Positions 53,504-62,005 of a stretch of DNA of 64,000 nt are shown here, in pieces. The number at the start of each line of letters is the position of its first letter. Position 1 is the stretch's first letter. The position numbers were made by a program, and so were the translations under genes. The stretch covers positions 2,011,001 through 2,075,000 of the forward strand of contig NZ_CP083455.1 of assembly GCF_020229735.1 (NCBI RefSeq), written 5' to 3'. Under the pieces are notes generated by a model that did no database searches, was not told where the DNA came from, and saw only the letters and a program-made list of their open reading frames with translations. This DNA comes from Deinococcus taeanensis (GTDB taxonomy: Bacteria; Deinococcota; Deinococci; Deinococcales; Deinococcaceae).

Positions 53504-54043
53504 CTACCCTTTGCGGCGGGCGGCCTTCGCGGCCTTCTGATCCGCTTTCTGCTTCTCGGCCAGTTCGCGTCCCATGTCCTCCATCAGCTGGGCGCCCTGG
53601 GCGTCCACGGTGCGCTGAAGCTCCAGCAGGGTGGTGGCCACCATGTTGTGCAGGATCCGCTCCACCGGCACCCTGACCCACTTGAAGCGGACCTTGCCGT
53701 TCACGGTGAGGGTCACCTCCGTGCCGCCGGGCATGGGTTTGAACACCCAGCCCTGCGTGAGCTTCTCCAGCGGCCCCACGTGCCGCACGCTCTCCCAGCC
53801 GCCGCGCTGGGGCGCCTGCAGCTGTCCGTACCGCGCGGAGAAACTCAGACCCAGGAGCCGCCTGGCAAACTTAAAGCGCACCAGGGCGTTGTTCGTCAGG
53901 CGGCCACCCTCGCCCTCGTACTCGGCCTTCACGAGGTTCGGGTCCCACTTCACGCGTCGCCTGGGTTCCAGCGCCAGGCGGTAGAGCACGTCCGGACGGG
54001 ACCTGACCACGATGGTCTGCTTGATATGAATGGACTCCGACAT
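53504..54043 (-). CDS. SRPBCC (START-like) family protein
   Basis: A 179-residue protein with the SRPBCC opening 'SIHIKQTIVVRSRPDVLYRLALEPRRRVKWDPNLV', central beta strands ('GGWESVRHVGPLEKLTQGWVFKPMPGGTEVTLTVNGKV') and the long C-terminal helix. It ends in a Lys/Ala-rich tail (KQKADQKAAKAARRKG). Such proteins bind hydrophobic ligands. The start at 54043 matches the domain; TACAGT lies ten bases upstream. The tail may bind nucleic acid or membrane, an inference from charge only. Confidence 0.75.
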   Translation of the reverse strand: MSESIHIKQTIVVRSRPDVLYRLALEPRRRVKWDPNLVKAEYEGEGGRLTNNALVRFKFARRLLGLSFSARYGQLQAPQRGGWESVRHVGPLEKLTQGWVFKPMPGGTEVTLTVNGKVRFKWVRVPVERILHNMVATTLLELQRTVDAQGAQLMEDMGRELAEKQKADQKAAKAARRKG

Positions 54044-54126
54044 GGTGAGGGCCACTGTAGCGCGCCGGGGCGGTGCCTCGCGTCCCGCCGGGCCCTCAGG
54101 GCCCTCAGCGGCCTGTCCTGAGGGAC

Positions 54127-54882
54127 TCAGTCGAGGTAATCGCGCGCCCGCAGGTGCGCCGCGCGCAGGTTGAACCGCTCGGCGGCTCCCACCCCGGCCA
54201 GCCGGCCCAGATCGACGCGGGCAGCCCGGTACTGCTCGGCCGACCACTGCCACCCGTAGAACGCGTGGTAGTAGGCCATCACTTCGGCCGCAACGTCGAG
54301 CGTGTCCGTGGTGTTCACGAACACTTCCGGGTACGGACTGGCCGGCGCGTAATACTGGTAGAACCGCACGGGCTCCCGCCAGGCGTCCAGGCGCCGCACG
54401 TCCTCGCCGCTTTCGATGGCCGTGTCGCCGCTGAGGTCCGGGGCGGGCGGCATGGCCACCTCGTCGCCCTGCTCGTTGATGATTTTCGGAATGCGCGCCA
54501 GGGTCACCGCATCAAACGCGATCTTGGCGGTCATGCGGTGATCCGGGTGGGGATGATCGTCACTCCAGGTGATCACGGCGTTCGGGCGGAACCGGGCGTA
54601 CAGCCGCGCCAGTTGCAGCGCCTCGTCGCGCCCGCCGGTCATGCGGCTGTCACCCATGTCGAAGAAGTGATGCTGCGCGCCGATTCTGCGGGCCACCCAG
54701 GCGCCGTGCTCGCGGCGCACCCGGGTGACCTCCTCGTGGCTCTTGTCGCCAAACTGGCTCGCCAGTTCACCCAGGGTCGTCCAGACCAGCATGACCTCAT
54801 CACCGCGCGCGGCGTGCGCCGCGAGCGTCCCGATGCACCCGATCTCATCGTCAGGGTGCGCAAATACCGCCATGACTCGCAT
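54127..54882 (-). CDS. PIG-L/LmbE family deacetylase (BshB-like)
   Basis: A zinc-dependent N-deacetylase of the LmbE family, 251 residues: AVFAHPDDEIGCIGTLA at the N-terminus (metal ligands His and Asp) and WSDDHPHPDHRMTA (third ligand His near residue 110). Bacterial members include BshB of bacillithiol synthesis and MshB of mycothiol synthesis; Deinococcus makes bacillithiol, so BshB is plausible but unproven. The start at 54882 (MRVMAVFAHP) is preferred: TATGCT ends seven bases upstream, whereas the ATG at 54894 lies within that box. Confidence 0.88.
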   Translation of the reverse strand: MRVMAVFAHPDDEIGCIGTLAAHAARGDEVMLVWTTLGELASQFGDKSHEEVTRVRREHGAWVARRIGAQHHFFDMGDSRMTGGRDEALQLARLYARFRPNAVITWSDDHPHPDHRMTAKIAFDAVTLARIPKIINEQGDEVAMPPAPDLSGDTAIESGEDVRRLDAWREPVRFYQYYAPASPYPEVFVNTTDTLDVAAEVMAYYHAFYGWQWSAEQYRAARVDLGRLAGVGAAERFNLRAAHLRARDYLD

Positions 54883-54916
54883 GCGGCCCAGCATAGCCTG
54901 CCCTCCGGCGGGACGC

Positions 54917-55378
54917 TTACTTCAGGAAACGAATCGTGAGCGGGTAGCGGTACGTTTCACCGGCACTGACCCGCACCACGGCCACGATCATGAAAATGAA
55001 CGGCACCAGACCGAGAAGCAGCATCACCGGCAGGAAGAACAGGAAGAATGACGCGAAGGAGCCCAGGAACGCAAACGCCCCCACGTCGGGTGCGCCGGCC
55101 GCCGCCCCGACCGCGCCGCCCAGCAGCCCCAGGCTGAACAGCACGAACGCCACGACGCCCACGATCAGCCCGTACAGCCAGAAACTCAGCTGGAAGTTCA
55201 GGGCTTCCTTTCCCTGGTCATCCAGGGCGCGGCTGCGGTCCCGGAAGGCCAGCCACGCCACGAGCGGGCCGAGGAGGTTGCCCAGCGTCGGAATCAGAAA
55301 GCCCGCCAGCGGAGACAGGTGCGTGATGATTGCGGACGTACGGTCCGGCTCGGGAATGGTCAGGGGCGGGCGGATCAT
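54917..55378 (-). CDS. DUF4870 membrane protein
   Basis: A 153-residue protein of the DUF4870 type: 'TSAIITHLSPLAGFLIPTLGNLLGPLVAWLAFR' and then 'DQGKEALNFQLSFWLYGLIVG', followed by two further helices. The family's conserved HLs..g....Gn..gPl..wl...d....d..gkeAlnfq pattern is complete. Function unknown. TACTGT ends five bases before the ATG, so the mRNA is leaderless; this promoter overlaps the divergent rnhA promoter. Confidence 0.85.
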   Translation of the reverse strand: MIRPPLTIPEPDRTSAIITHLSPLAGFLIPTLGNLLGPLVAWLAFRDRSRALDDQGKEALNFQLSFWLYGLIVGVVAFVLFSLGLLGGAVGAAAGAPDVGAFAFLGSFASFFLFFLPVMLLLGLVPFIFMIVAVVRVSAGETYRYPLTIRFLK

Positions 55379-55380
55379 GC

Positions 55381-55410
55381 TTGACAGTACGGCCCGCCCC
55401 TCCCTACAGT
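55381..55410 (+). promoter_or_regulatory. Promoter of the rnhA transcript
   Basis: TTGACA (55381-55386, perfect consensus) and TACAGT (55405-55410) with an 18-nt spacer. The -35 box overlaps the -10 box (minus-strand TACTGT, 55389-55384) of the divergent DUF4870 promoter, so the two promoters probably exclude each other. Confidence 0.75.
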
Positions 55411-55419
55411 TCCCGGGAT

Positions 55420-55530
55420 ATGGCACGACGTGTGATTGCAGCGTTCACGCCCGGGGCAGGCCCAGGGGCGCGGCGCTCACGTTCCCGGCGCGCCCCCCTG
55501 AGCCCGGTGGCCGCCGGGAGGCGCCCGTGA
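55420..55530 (+). CDS. Arg-rich 36-residue ORF overlapping the rnhA start
   Basis: The frame starts with ATG nine bases after the -10 box TACAGT. It encodes MARRVIAAFTPGAGPGARRS followed by an Arg/Ser/Pro-rich end, and its TGA overlaps the rnhA GTG (GTGA, 55527-55530). It is the first ORF of the rnhA transcript and may serve only to deliver ribosomes to rnhA. No homology recognised. Confidence 0.45.
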   Translation: MARRVIAAFTPGAGPGARRSRSRRAPLSPVAAGRRP

Positions 55531-56075
55531 GCCGCCCGCACCGTCCTCAGAGCGCCGCGCAGAAGGCGCAGGCGGCGGCGCGCGACCGCCTGCCCATCAA
55601 GGCGGGCATCCAGCCGGACCTCCCGGTGACCGGGGAGAACGTGGAACTGTACAGCGACGGCGCCTGCGACACGCAGGCCGGGCACGGCGGCTGGGCGACC
55701 ATCCTGAATTACAAAGGTCAGGAACTGGTTCTCAGCGGCAACGAGGAGAACACCACCAACAACCGCATGGAACTGCGCGGCCTGCTCGAGGGTCTGCGGG
55801 TCCTCAAGCGGCCCTGCCAGGTCCGGGTCGTGACGGACAGCCAGTACCTGCGCAAAGCCTTCACGGACGGCTGGATCCTGAAGTGGCAGCGCAACGGCTG
55901 GAAAACGGCCGGCGGAGACCCCGTGAAGAACCAGGACCTGTGGGAGGACCTGATCACGCAGGCCAGAACGCACGCCCTGACGTTCGTGTGGGTCAAAGGA
56001 CACGCCGGGCACGGCGAGAACGAACGCGTGGACGAACTCGCCGTGCAGGAACGCAAGAAACTCCAGCAGAAGTGA
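55527..56075 (+). CDS. rnhA: Ribonuclease HI
   Basis: RNase HI cuts the RNA of RNA-DNA hybrids. Residues about 38-180 form the RNase H fold with all four catalytic acids: ELYSDGACD (Asp), NNRMELRGLL (Glu), VVTDSQYL (Asp) and NERVDELA (Asp), plus 'FVWVKGHAGHGENERVD' with the conserved His. An extra 35-residue basic/Ala-rich N-terminal extension precedes the fold. The start is GTG with GGGAGG upstream, overlapping the preceding mini-ORF. Confidence 0.95.
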   Translation: MSRPHRPQSAAQKAQAAARDRLPIKAGIQPDLPVTGENVELYSDGACDTQAGHGGWATILNYKGQELVLSGNEENTTNNRMELRGLLEGLRVLKRPCQVRVVTDSQYLRKAFTDGWILKWQRNGWKTAGGDPVKNQDLWEDLITQARTHALTFVWVKGHAGHGENERVDELAVQERKKLQQK

Positions 56076-56168
56076 GGCGTGCCGGGAGTCCTGCAGCTCT
56101 GGCCGGAGCCTGTGGGTTCACGCGCCTGAGCGGGTGACGCGACAGACCTGAAAGCACTGGCCGAGGAT

Positions 56169-56726
56169 GTGGACGCCCTGCTGGCCGCGTGCGGGCGCGA
56201 AGTGATCCGTGAACATGTGCCCCGTGCGACGGGAGAGACGCGTCGGCTGGCCCGGCAGTTCGGGGGATCGGAGACAGCCGCGGCGCAGGCGACGCTCCTG
56301 CACGACCTGGGGGGCGTGGTGCCGCGCAACCGGATGGTGCCGCTGTGCGAATCGCTGGGTGTGCGCGTCCTGCCTGAGGAACGCCAGGTGCCGCTCCTGC
56401 TGCACGCGCAACTGAGTGCCGTGCTGGCCCGGGAGCGCTACGGCGTCACGGACGGGACGGTCGTGCAGGCCATCCGGTGCCACACGACCCTGCACGTCAG
56501 CCCGACCGCTCTGGATCTGGTGGTGTTCCTGGCGGACAAGCTGGCGTGGGACCAGGGAGGCGTTCCGCCCTACCGCGCGGCGCTGCTGGACGCCCTGCGC
56601 GGCGGGCTGGCGGCAGGCGCGGCGTGGATGCTGCGCTGGATGGCGTCCCCGGAGGCGCGGCTTCTGATACCGCATCCGGATCTCCGGGCGGCCTGGGCGG
56701 CGTTCGGCATCAGCCCGCCGGGGTGA
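56169..56726 (+). CDS. yqeK: HD-domain phosphohydrolase of the YqeK type
   Basis: A 185-residue HD protein: 'EHVPRATGETRRLARQFGGSETAAAQATLLHDLGG' (His and HD motif), 'LLLHAQLSAVLARERYGVTDGTVVQAIRCHTTLHV' with the later His residues, and 'LVVFLADKLAWDQ', where the family has the final Asp. YqeK enzymes hydrolyse diadenosine tetraphosphate symmetrically. The start is GTG at 56169 with GAGGA five bases upstream; a stop at 56127 limits the frame. The symbol is given with reserve because the RsfS and nadD genes that often accompany it are absent. Confidence 0.75.
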   Translation: MDALLAACGREVIREHVPRATGETRRLARQFGGSETAAAQATLLHDLGGVVPRNRMVPLCESLGVRVLPEERQVPLLLHAQLSAVLARERYGVTDGTVVQAIRCHTTLHVSPTALDLVVFLADKLAWDQGGVPPYRAALLDALRGGLAAGAAWMLRWMASPEARLLIPHPDLRAAWAAFGISPPG

Positions 56727-57137
56727 TCAGCGGTCCAGCGTGAGCGTGCAGCGGTAACGGCGGCGTTCCCAGGGGCTGGGGATCTCATCGACATGGAAGC
56801 CGCTGCGGCGGTAGAAGTCAGCGGCAGTGTCGTCGGTGCTGGCGGTCAGGGCGTGCAGGTTCAGGGCCTGGAGCAGGCCGCGCAGGAGCGCGCGCGCGTA
56901 CCCCTGCCCGGCGAGACCGGGGTGAGTGCCGATGTGCAGCACGGTGCCCACGCCGCCCTGCACGGTCAGTCCGGCGGCACTGACGGGCGTGCCGTTCACC
57001 ACCCAGGTGTGCAGCTGCCACTCCGGGTCGGCGCGGTAACGGCGCAGGGCGGCCTGCACGCGGGCCGGGTCGGGGAACATGGCGCGGCTCAGCAGGGCGT
57101 CCGTTTCAGGCGTGGGCGTGTCGTGCAGGCGGAGCAT
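56727..57137 (-). CDS. GNAT family N-acetyltransferase
   Basis: A 136-residue GNAT protein with the acetyl-CoA loop 'TVLHIGTHPGLAGQGYARALLRGLL' and a C-terminal 'ASTDDTAADFYRRSGFHVDE' (motif B, YxxxGF). Substrate unknown. TACCCT is six bases before the ATG, so it is probably leaderless. Its stop abuts the yqeK stop with no gap. Confidence 0.85.
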   Translation of the reverse strand: MLRLHDTPTPETDALLSRAMFPDPARVQAALRRYRADPEWQLHTWVVNGTPVSAAGLTVQGGVGTVLHIGTHPGLAGQGYARALLRGLLQALNLHALTASTDDTAADFYRRSGFHVDEIPSPWERRRYRCTLTLDR

Positions 57138-57202
57138 AGGGTCAGGGTAGGGCAGGTCATCTGGCGCATGCGTGCCTGCCGGACGCCGCCTACGCTGGGG
57201 GA

Positions 57203-58573
57203 ATGACGACCTCCCCCTCTCCCCTGTCCCCGCCGGACGGGTGGCGCACGTTTCTGTGGCTGTGGGGGTCTCAGGCCCTGAGTGTGATCGGGTCGGCCGT
57301 CGCGGGCTTTGCGTTCAACATCTACCTGACGCAGACGCGCTTTCCACTGGCCGAGCAGAAACCACAGCTGGCGGCGGCGCTGTCCCTGACGGCACTCGCG
57401 TGGACACTCGTGGCGACCTTCAGCGCGCCCCTGGCCGGAGCGTGGACGGACCGGCACGACCGGCGCCGCATCATGCTGGTCTGCGACGTGGCGGGGGCCG
57501 TCCTGACACTGGGCACGCTGGGCCTGCTGCTGTCCCCGGCGGCGCCGCTGTGGGCGCTGGTGATTCTGGCGGCCCTGATGGGACTGGTATCCACCTTTCA
57601 CGGGTCGGCGTTCGACGCGAGCTACACCAGCCTCGTGCCGCGCGAGCGTCTGCCACGCGCCAATGGCCTGATGCAGACCGTGTGGAGCCTGGCGGGTCTG
57701 GTGGGTCCGGCGGCGGCGGCGCTGCTGATCGGCGTGCCGGCGCTCCTGCGCTCGCAGGGAACCGGGCCGGAATGGCTGGCGGGCCTGCGGGACGGGGTTC
57801 CGTTCGCATACGCCGTGGACACCGTCACCTTCCTGGCAGCGGTGCTCGTGCTGCTGCGCCTGAAGGTGCCGTCCCCGGCGCGGCGGGCGGGCGGGGGGCG
57901 CGGCAGTCTGCTGGCGGACATGCGTTTCGGCTGGGTGTTCATCGGGCAGCGGCGGCCGCTGCTGGCCCTGCTGCTGACCTTCGCCGTGGCGAATCTGTGC
58001 ACCAGCAACCTGGGCGTGCTGGAGCCGCTGATCGCGAAGTTCGGCCTGGCAGGCGACTGGAGCGCGCGGGGCGGGACGTTGCAGGGGGCGCTGGCCACCC
58101 TGGCGGTCACGCAGAGCGTGGGGGGCGTCCTGGGAGGGGTGCTGATCAGCGCCTGGGGTGGGCTGAAGCGGCAGCGGGTGCTGGGAGTACTGGTGCCGAT
58201 GGTCGTGTCGGGGCTGGCCTTCGCCGCGTTCGGAGCGAGCGTAAGCGTCGCCGCCGCCGCCGCGGCGCTGCTGGTGATGGGCCTGACGCTCCCGGCGATG
58301 AACGCGCACTCGCAGAGCATCTGGCAGTCGCAGGTGCCACCTGAGATGCAGGGCCGGGTGTTCAGCGTGCGGCGCCTGATTGCGCAGTTCACGTCGCCGG
58401 CCAGTACGGCCCTGGCCGGGGTGCTGGCCGCGCGGTACGCGCCGGGCAGCGTGGCGGTCGTGGCGGGGCTGATCCTGGCCGCGGCCGCGGCGGGACAGCT
58501 GCTGAACCCGGCGTTGCGGCGCGTGGAGGACCCGGCCCTGTCGGCCCACCCGGAAGTCCCGGCCAGCACGTAG
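57203..58573 (+). CDS. MFS transporter
   Basis: A 456-residue major-facilitator protein with about 12 helices. The first loop has 'GAWTDRHDRRRIMLVCDV' (the conserved D-R-x-x-R-R motif A). Features of the EntS/DHA3-type exporter group are visible ('SLVPRERLPRANGLMQTVWSLAGLVGPAAAALL'; 'MRFGWVFIGQRRPLLALLL'). It is probably a drug or small-molecule exporter; substrate undetermined. TACGCT is six bases before the ATG. Confidence 0.9.
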   Translation: MTTSPSPLSPPDGWRTFLWLWGSQALSVIGSAVAGFAFNIYLTQTRFPLAEQKPQLAAALSLTALAWTLVATFSAPLAGAWTDRHDRRRIMLVCDVAGAVLTLGTLGLLLSPAAPLWALVILAALMGLVSTFHGSAFDASYTSLVPRERLPRANGLMQTVWSLAGLVGPAAAALLIGVPALLRSQGTGPEWLAGLRDGVPFAYAVDTVTFLAAVLVLLRLKVPSPARRAGGGRGSLLADMRFGWVFIGQRRPLLALLLTFAVANLCTSNLGVLEPLIAKFGLAGDWSARGGTLQGALATLAVTQSVGGVLGGVLISAWGGLKRQRVLGVLVPMVVSGLAFAAFGASVSVAAAAAALLVMGLTLPAMNAHSQSIWQSQVPPEMQGRVFSVRRLIAQFTSPASTALAGVLAARYAPGSVAVVAGLILAAAAAGQLLNPALRRVEDPALSAHPEVPAST

Positions 58574-58584
58574 GATCTTGTGTG

Positions 58585-58630
58585 CGGCAGAAGGGGGGCA
58601 GGCGCCGCGGCGCCTGCCCCCCTTCTGCCG
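58585..58630. terminator. 46-bp perfect palindrome between converging MFS and glmU genes
   Basis: The 23 bases from 58585 (CGGCAGAAGGGGGGCAGG...) are the exact complement in reverse of the 23 bases ending at 58630, with no spacer. There is no U run. It lies between the ends of two converging genes and resembles the murJ hairpin in style (purine-rich left arm). Confidence 0.75.
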
Positions 58631-58640
58631 TATCCCGCAT

Positions 58641-60089
58641 TCAGCGTTGTCGGTCGAGCCAGCCGGCCAGCCACGGGAGTTTAACCTGCACCTTCTCGCG
58701 CAGGCCGCCCCAGTAGCGGCGGGACCAGCCCTCGATGTTGCGCTGCTTGCCGCGCGCCACGGCCATGGCACCTTCAGGGACGTCGTCGTGCAGGGCGCTG
58801 CCGGCCGCGATGAACGCCGCGTCACCCACGGCGCGCGGAGCGATCAGGGTGCTGTTGCTGCCGATGAACACGCCGGCGCCAATCTGCGTGCGGTGCTTGT
58901 TCACCCCGTCGAAGTTCGCGACGATGGTGCCGGCTCCGACGTTCGTTTCTGCGCCGATGGTGACGTCCCCCAGGTACGCGAGGTGCCCGGCCTTCACGCC
59001 GGAGGCCAGCTGCGCGTTTTTGGTCTCCACGAAGTTCCCGATGTGCACCTGCTCGCCCAGCGTGGTGCCGGGCCGCAGGCGCGCGAAGGGCCCCACGTCA
59101 CTGCCGGCGCCAATCTGCGCACCCTCCAGGACGCTGTGTGCCTTGATCTTCACGCTGCGCTCCAGCACGCTGTCGGTCACCACGCTGTACGCGCCGACCG
59201 TGACGCCCTCGTCAATGCGTGTCTGCCCGCGCAGGATCACGCCAGGTTCCAGGGTCACGTCCCGGCCCACCTGGACGGTGTCCTCGATGTACACCGTTTC
59301 CGGCATGGGGATGGTCACACCGGCGCGCATGTGCGCCTGCGTGATCCGCCGGCGGATGATGCTTTCCGCGTCGGCAAGGCCGCTGCGGTCATTGGCCCCC
59401 ATAACCTCGCCCGGGTCGGCGAGTTTGAAGGCCTGCACGTCGGCGCCCTCGGCGCGGTACAGGCCGAGCAGATCGGTGAGGTAGTACTCTCCACCGGCGT
59501 TGTCGTTCGTGATGCGCCGGGCAAGGTCGCGGGCGCGGGCGTCCATCAGGTACACGCCGCTGTTGAATTCCTGCACGGCGCGCTCTTCGGCCGTGGCGTC
59601 CTTCTGCTCCACGATGCGTTCGACGCGCCCGTGCGCGTCACGGATGATGCGCCCGTATCCGGTGGCGTCCGGCAGTTCGCCGGTCAGCACCGTGAAAGCG
59701 CTGCCGCGCGCGCGGTGATCGTCGAGCAGTTCGCGCAGCGTCTCGGGGCGCAGCAGGGGCGTGTCACCGTACAGCACCAGCACGTCTGCGCCCGCCTGAG
59801 CGTCCAGCGCTCCCAGGCCCTGAAGGAAGGCGTGTCCGGTGCCAAGCTGCTGGGCCTGCCGGGCGAACACCACGCCGGTGCCGCGCAGGGCCGCCTCGAC
59901 CTGCTCGGCGCCGTGACCGGTCACGACCACCACCTGCCGGGCGCCCAGGTCACGCGCGGTCTTCACGGCCCACGCCACCATGGGGCGGCCCGCCACGGGG
60001 TGCAGCACCTTCGGCAGGCTGGACTTCATGCGGGTGCCCTGCCCCGCGGCGAGAATCACGACGTCCAGCGGACGGTTCTGTTCAGTCAT
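58641..60089 (-). CDS. glmU: Bifunctional GlmU (GlcN-1-P acetyltransferase / GlcNAc-1-P uridylyltransferase)
   Basis: GlmU makes UDP-GlcNAc for the cell wall. In 482 residues: the N-terminal uridylyltransferase ([25 protein letters not shown], then [10 protein letters not shown] and [10 protein letters not shown]), and a C-terminal left-handed beta-helix of hexapeptide repeats (from about residue 255). The acetyltransferase signature is '[23 protein letters not shown]', with '[26 protein letters not shown]' and GSNSTLIAP. The start at 60089 is supported by TACAGT nine bases upstream; the frame reaches 60146. Confidence 0.96.
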   Translation of the reverse strand: MTEQNRPLDVVILAAGQGTRMKSSLPKVLHPVAGRPMVAWAVKTARDLGARQVVVVTGHGAEQVEAALRGTGVVFARQAQQLGTGHAFLQGLGALDAQAGADVLVLYGDTPLLRPETLRELLDDHRARGSAFTVLTGELPDATGYGRIIRDAHGRVERIVEQKDATAEERAVQEFNSGVYLMDARARDLARRITNDNAGGEYYLTDLLGLYRAEGADVQAFKLADPGEVMGANDRSGLADAESIIRRRITQAHMRAGVTIPMPETVYIEDTVQVGRDVTLEPGVILRGQTRIDEGVTVGAYSVVTDSVLERSVKIKAHSVLEGAQIGAGSDVGPFARLRPGTTLGEQVHIGNFVETKNAQLASGVKAGHLAYLGDVTIGAETNVGAGTIVANFDGVNKHRTQIGAGVFIGSNSTLIAPRAVGDAAFIAAGSALHDDVPEGAMAVARGKQRNIEGWSRRYWGGLREKVQVKLPWLAGWLDRQR

Positions 60090-60152
60090 AGCCTGCCCAC
60101 TGTACCAAGCGGGCTGCCCGGCCCGCCCCGCTGCGCTCAGCGCCACTCAAGA

Positions 60153-60186
60153 CCGGAGGGTGACCCCGCGCAGGGTCACCCTCCGG
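60153..60186 (-). terminator. Hairpin after lgt
   Basis: CCGGAGGGTGACCC (60153-60166) and GGGTCACCCTCCGG (60173-60186) pair perfectly over 14 bp. It lies 15 nt beyond the lgt stop and upstream of glmU, both minus strand. Confidence 0.7.
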
Positions 60187-60201
60187 TGTGGCGGAGCAAG
60201 G

Positions 60202-61128
60202 TCAGGCGGTGGGTTCGGCCTGGCCCGGTGCCGTCTGAACCGGCGCGCCGCGGCGGCGCAGGCGCAGCAGCATCCAGACGCTGGCGATGATCAAGGGGAT
60301 GCTGATGATCTGGGTTTCCGTGAGCAGGCCGATGCCCGAAGCGTCCAGGCCCTGGCTGAGGTGCAGCTTGATGGGCAGCGGGTTCAGGCGGAAGGTTTCC
60401 TCCCATCCGGCGCGCAGCACGCTGTACCACAGCCAGAACTGCCAGAACGCCCAGCCGGGGATGCGGGAGCGCAGCCAGAAGAATGCCGCGACAGACAGAA
60501 TGACGCCGATGATCACGCCGTACATCTGCGTGAAGTGCACGGGCGCAGTCATGACGATCTGCCCGCCGATCTGCTGACAGTACTGCGACAGGTCCATGTC
60601 GGGGCTAGGAGCGCGGACGCACATGCCGTCGTGAAAGGCGCGGGCGCTGTCGGGCCAGCGGAAGCCCACGGGCCAGCCGGTGACCCGCCCGACCGTGTCG
60701 GTGCCGTTCATGATGTTCCCCAGGCGCCCGCCGATAATGCCGAACGCCACGCCGGGTACGCACAGGTCCGCGTACCGGTAGAAGTCCATGCCCTTGCGCC
60801 GGGCGTAGTACAGCATCACCAGAATCCCGCCGATCAGGCCGCCGTGAATACTGATGCCGCCCTGGCGCAGGTTCACGATGTCCAGCAGCACGCGCGGGAA
60901 GGGAATGTTCTCGAACTGCTGCCAGGAGGTGGCCACGAACACGAGCCGGGCGCCCACCAGGCCCCACACGATCATCCAGAGGATCATGTCGTTGAACAGG
61001 TCGACGTTCAGGCCGCGTTCACGGGCCATGCGGGTGCCGACCCACACGCCGGCCACGATGCCCAGCGTGATCAGGACGCCGTACCAGGCCACGGTGAAGC
61101 TGCCAATCTGCAGGAAAACAGGATCCAT
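60202..61128 (-). CDS. lgt: Prolipoprotein diacylglyceryl transferase
   Basis: Lgt attaches diacylglycerol from phosphatidylglycerol to the lipobox Cys of prolipoproteins. The 308-residue inner-membrane protein shows 'VAWYGVLITLGIVAG', GGISIHGGLIGG (catalytic His), the Lgt signature GRLGNIMNGTDTVGRVTGWP and a C-terminal 'GWEETFRLNPLPIKL' segment. Seven helices are expected. A TACACT box lies 11 nt before the ATG. It is in line with the tat genes upstream, so this stretch is an envelope-export cluster. Confidence 0.95.
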   Translation of the reverse strand: MDPVFLQIGSFTVAWYGVLITLGIVAGVWVGTRMARERGLNVDLFNDMILWMIVWGLVGARLVFVATSWQQFENIPFPRVLLDIVNLRQGGISIHGGLIGGILVMLYYARRKGMDFYRYADLCVPGVAFGIIGGRLGNIMNGTDTVGRVTGWPVGFRWPDSARAFHDGMCVRAPSPDMDLSQYCQQIGGQIVMTAPVHFTQMYGVIIGVILSVAAFFWLRSRIPGWAFWQFWLWYSVLRAGWEETFRLNPLPIKLHLSQGLDASGIGLLTETQIISIPLIIASVWMLLRLRRRGAPVQTAPGQAEPTA

Positions 61129-61162
61129 AGGTGCCTTGTAGTGTAGAGCGTAAAGGTCAGAG

Positions 61163-61200
61163 GCGGCGGCCCACCCTGGGTGCTCAGGGTGGGCCGCCGC
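61163..61200 (-). terminator. 16-bp hairpin after tatC
   Basis: GCGGCGGCCCACCCTG (61163-61178) and CAGGGTGGGCCGCCGC (61185-61200) pair perfectly around GGTGCT, 15 nt past the tatC stop. Confidence 0.75.
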
Positions 61201-61215
61201 GCGGGGCTGTCTTCC

Positions 61216-61995
61216 TCAGAAGCTCAGCGGGGCCGGATTTTCTTCCGGGGCCACGACGCGGAACGCGCGGGAGAGCACGACACCCAGCTCGTACAGGACG
61301 TACAGCGGCACGGCGACCATCAGCATGCTGGTGGGGTCGGGCGTGGGGGTGATAATCGCGGCGAACACCATGATGACCACCAGCGCGATGCGCCAGCCGC
61401 GGCGCAGCATCACGTGGTTCACCAGCCCGATGCGGGTGAGGATCACGGCCAGGATGGGCAGTTCGAAGGACAGGCCGAACGCCACGAGGAACGTGGTGAC
61501 TGTCCCGATGTAGCTGCCCAGGCTGAGGATGGGCGTGACCGCCCCGCCGAGGAAGTCCAGCAGGAACCCGACCATGGTGGGAAGCACCAGCCGGTACCCG
61601 AACACGGCGCCCAGTACGAACGAGAGGCCCGCCCCGACAATGAACGGCAGTGCCCAGCGGCGCTCGTGGTCATACAGGCCCGGCGCGATGAACAGCCACA
61701 CCTGCCACAGGATGAGCGGCAGGGCCACCGCCAGACCTGCCCAGAAGGACAGGTTGAGGCTGAGCACGAACTGGTCCGTGAGGTTCAGCGTGACCAGTTC
61801 AACGGTGCCTTTGCGGTACAGCTCCGAGGCGTTCAGGGGTACCTTGACAAGGTCAATCAGCTGCGCGCGGTACTGGAAGGCGGCCGCCATGCCGAGGGCC
61901 AGGCAGATTACGCTGATGATAAGCCGCTTGCGCAGTTCGTCCAGATGGTCGAACAGAGGAGCGCTGTGCAGCTGAGTGGAGTCCGGGTTCGGCAT
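61216..61995 (-). CDS. tatC: Sec-independent protein translocase TatC
   Basis: TatC recognises twin-arginine signal peptides and organises the Tat pore. In 259 residues with six helices: 'LFDHLDELRKRLI' (signal-peptide-binding Glu in the cytoplasmic N-terminus), 'FWAGLAVALPLILWQVWLFIAPGLYDHERR' (conserved F-x-P-G-L), 'FGLSFELPIL' and 'ITPTPDPTSMLMVAVPLYVLYE', where the P-D motif is conserved. tatA lies 10 nt upstream in the same operon. Confidence 0.96.
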   Translation of the reverse strand: MPNPDSTQLHSAPLFDHLDELRKRLIISVICLALGMAAAFQYRAQLIDLVKVPLNASELYRKGTVELVTLNLTDQFVLSLNLSFWAGLAVALPLILWQVWLFIAPGLYDHERRWALPFIVGAGLSFVLGAVFGYRLVLPTMVGFLLDFLGGAVTPILSLGSYIGTVTTFLVAFGLSFELPILAVILTRIGLVNHVMLRRGWRIALVVIMVFAAIITPTPDPTSMLMVAVPLYVLYELGVVLSRAFRVVAPEENPAPLSF

Positions 61996-62005
61996 GGCGT
62001 GGGCC

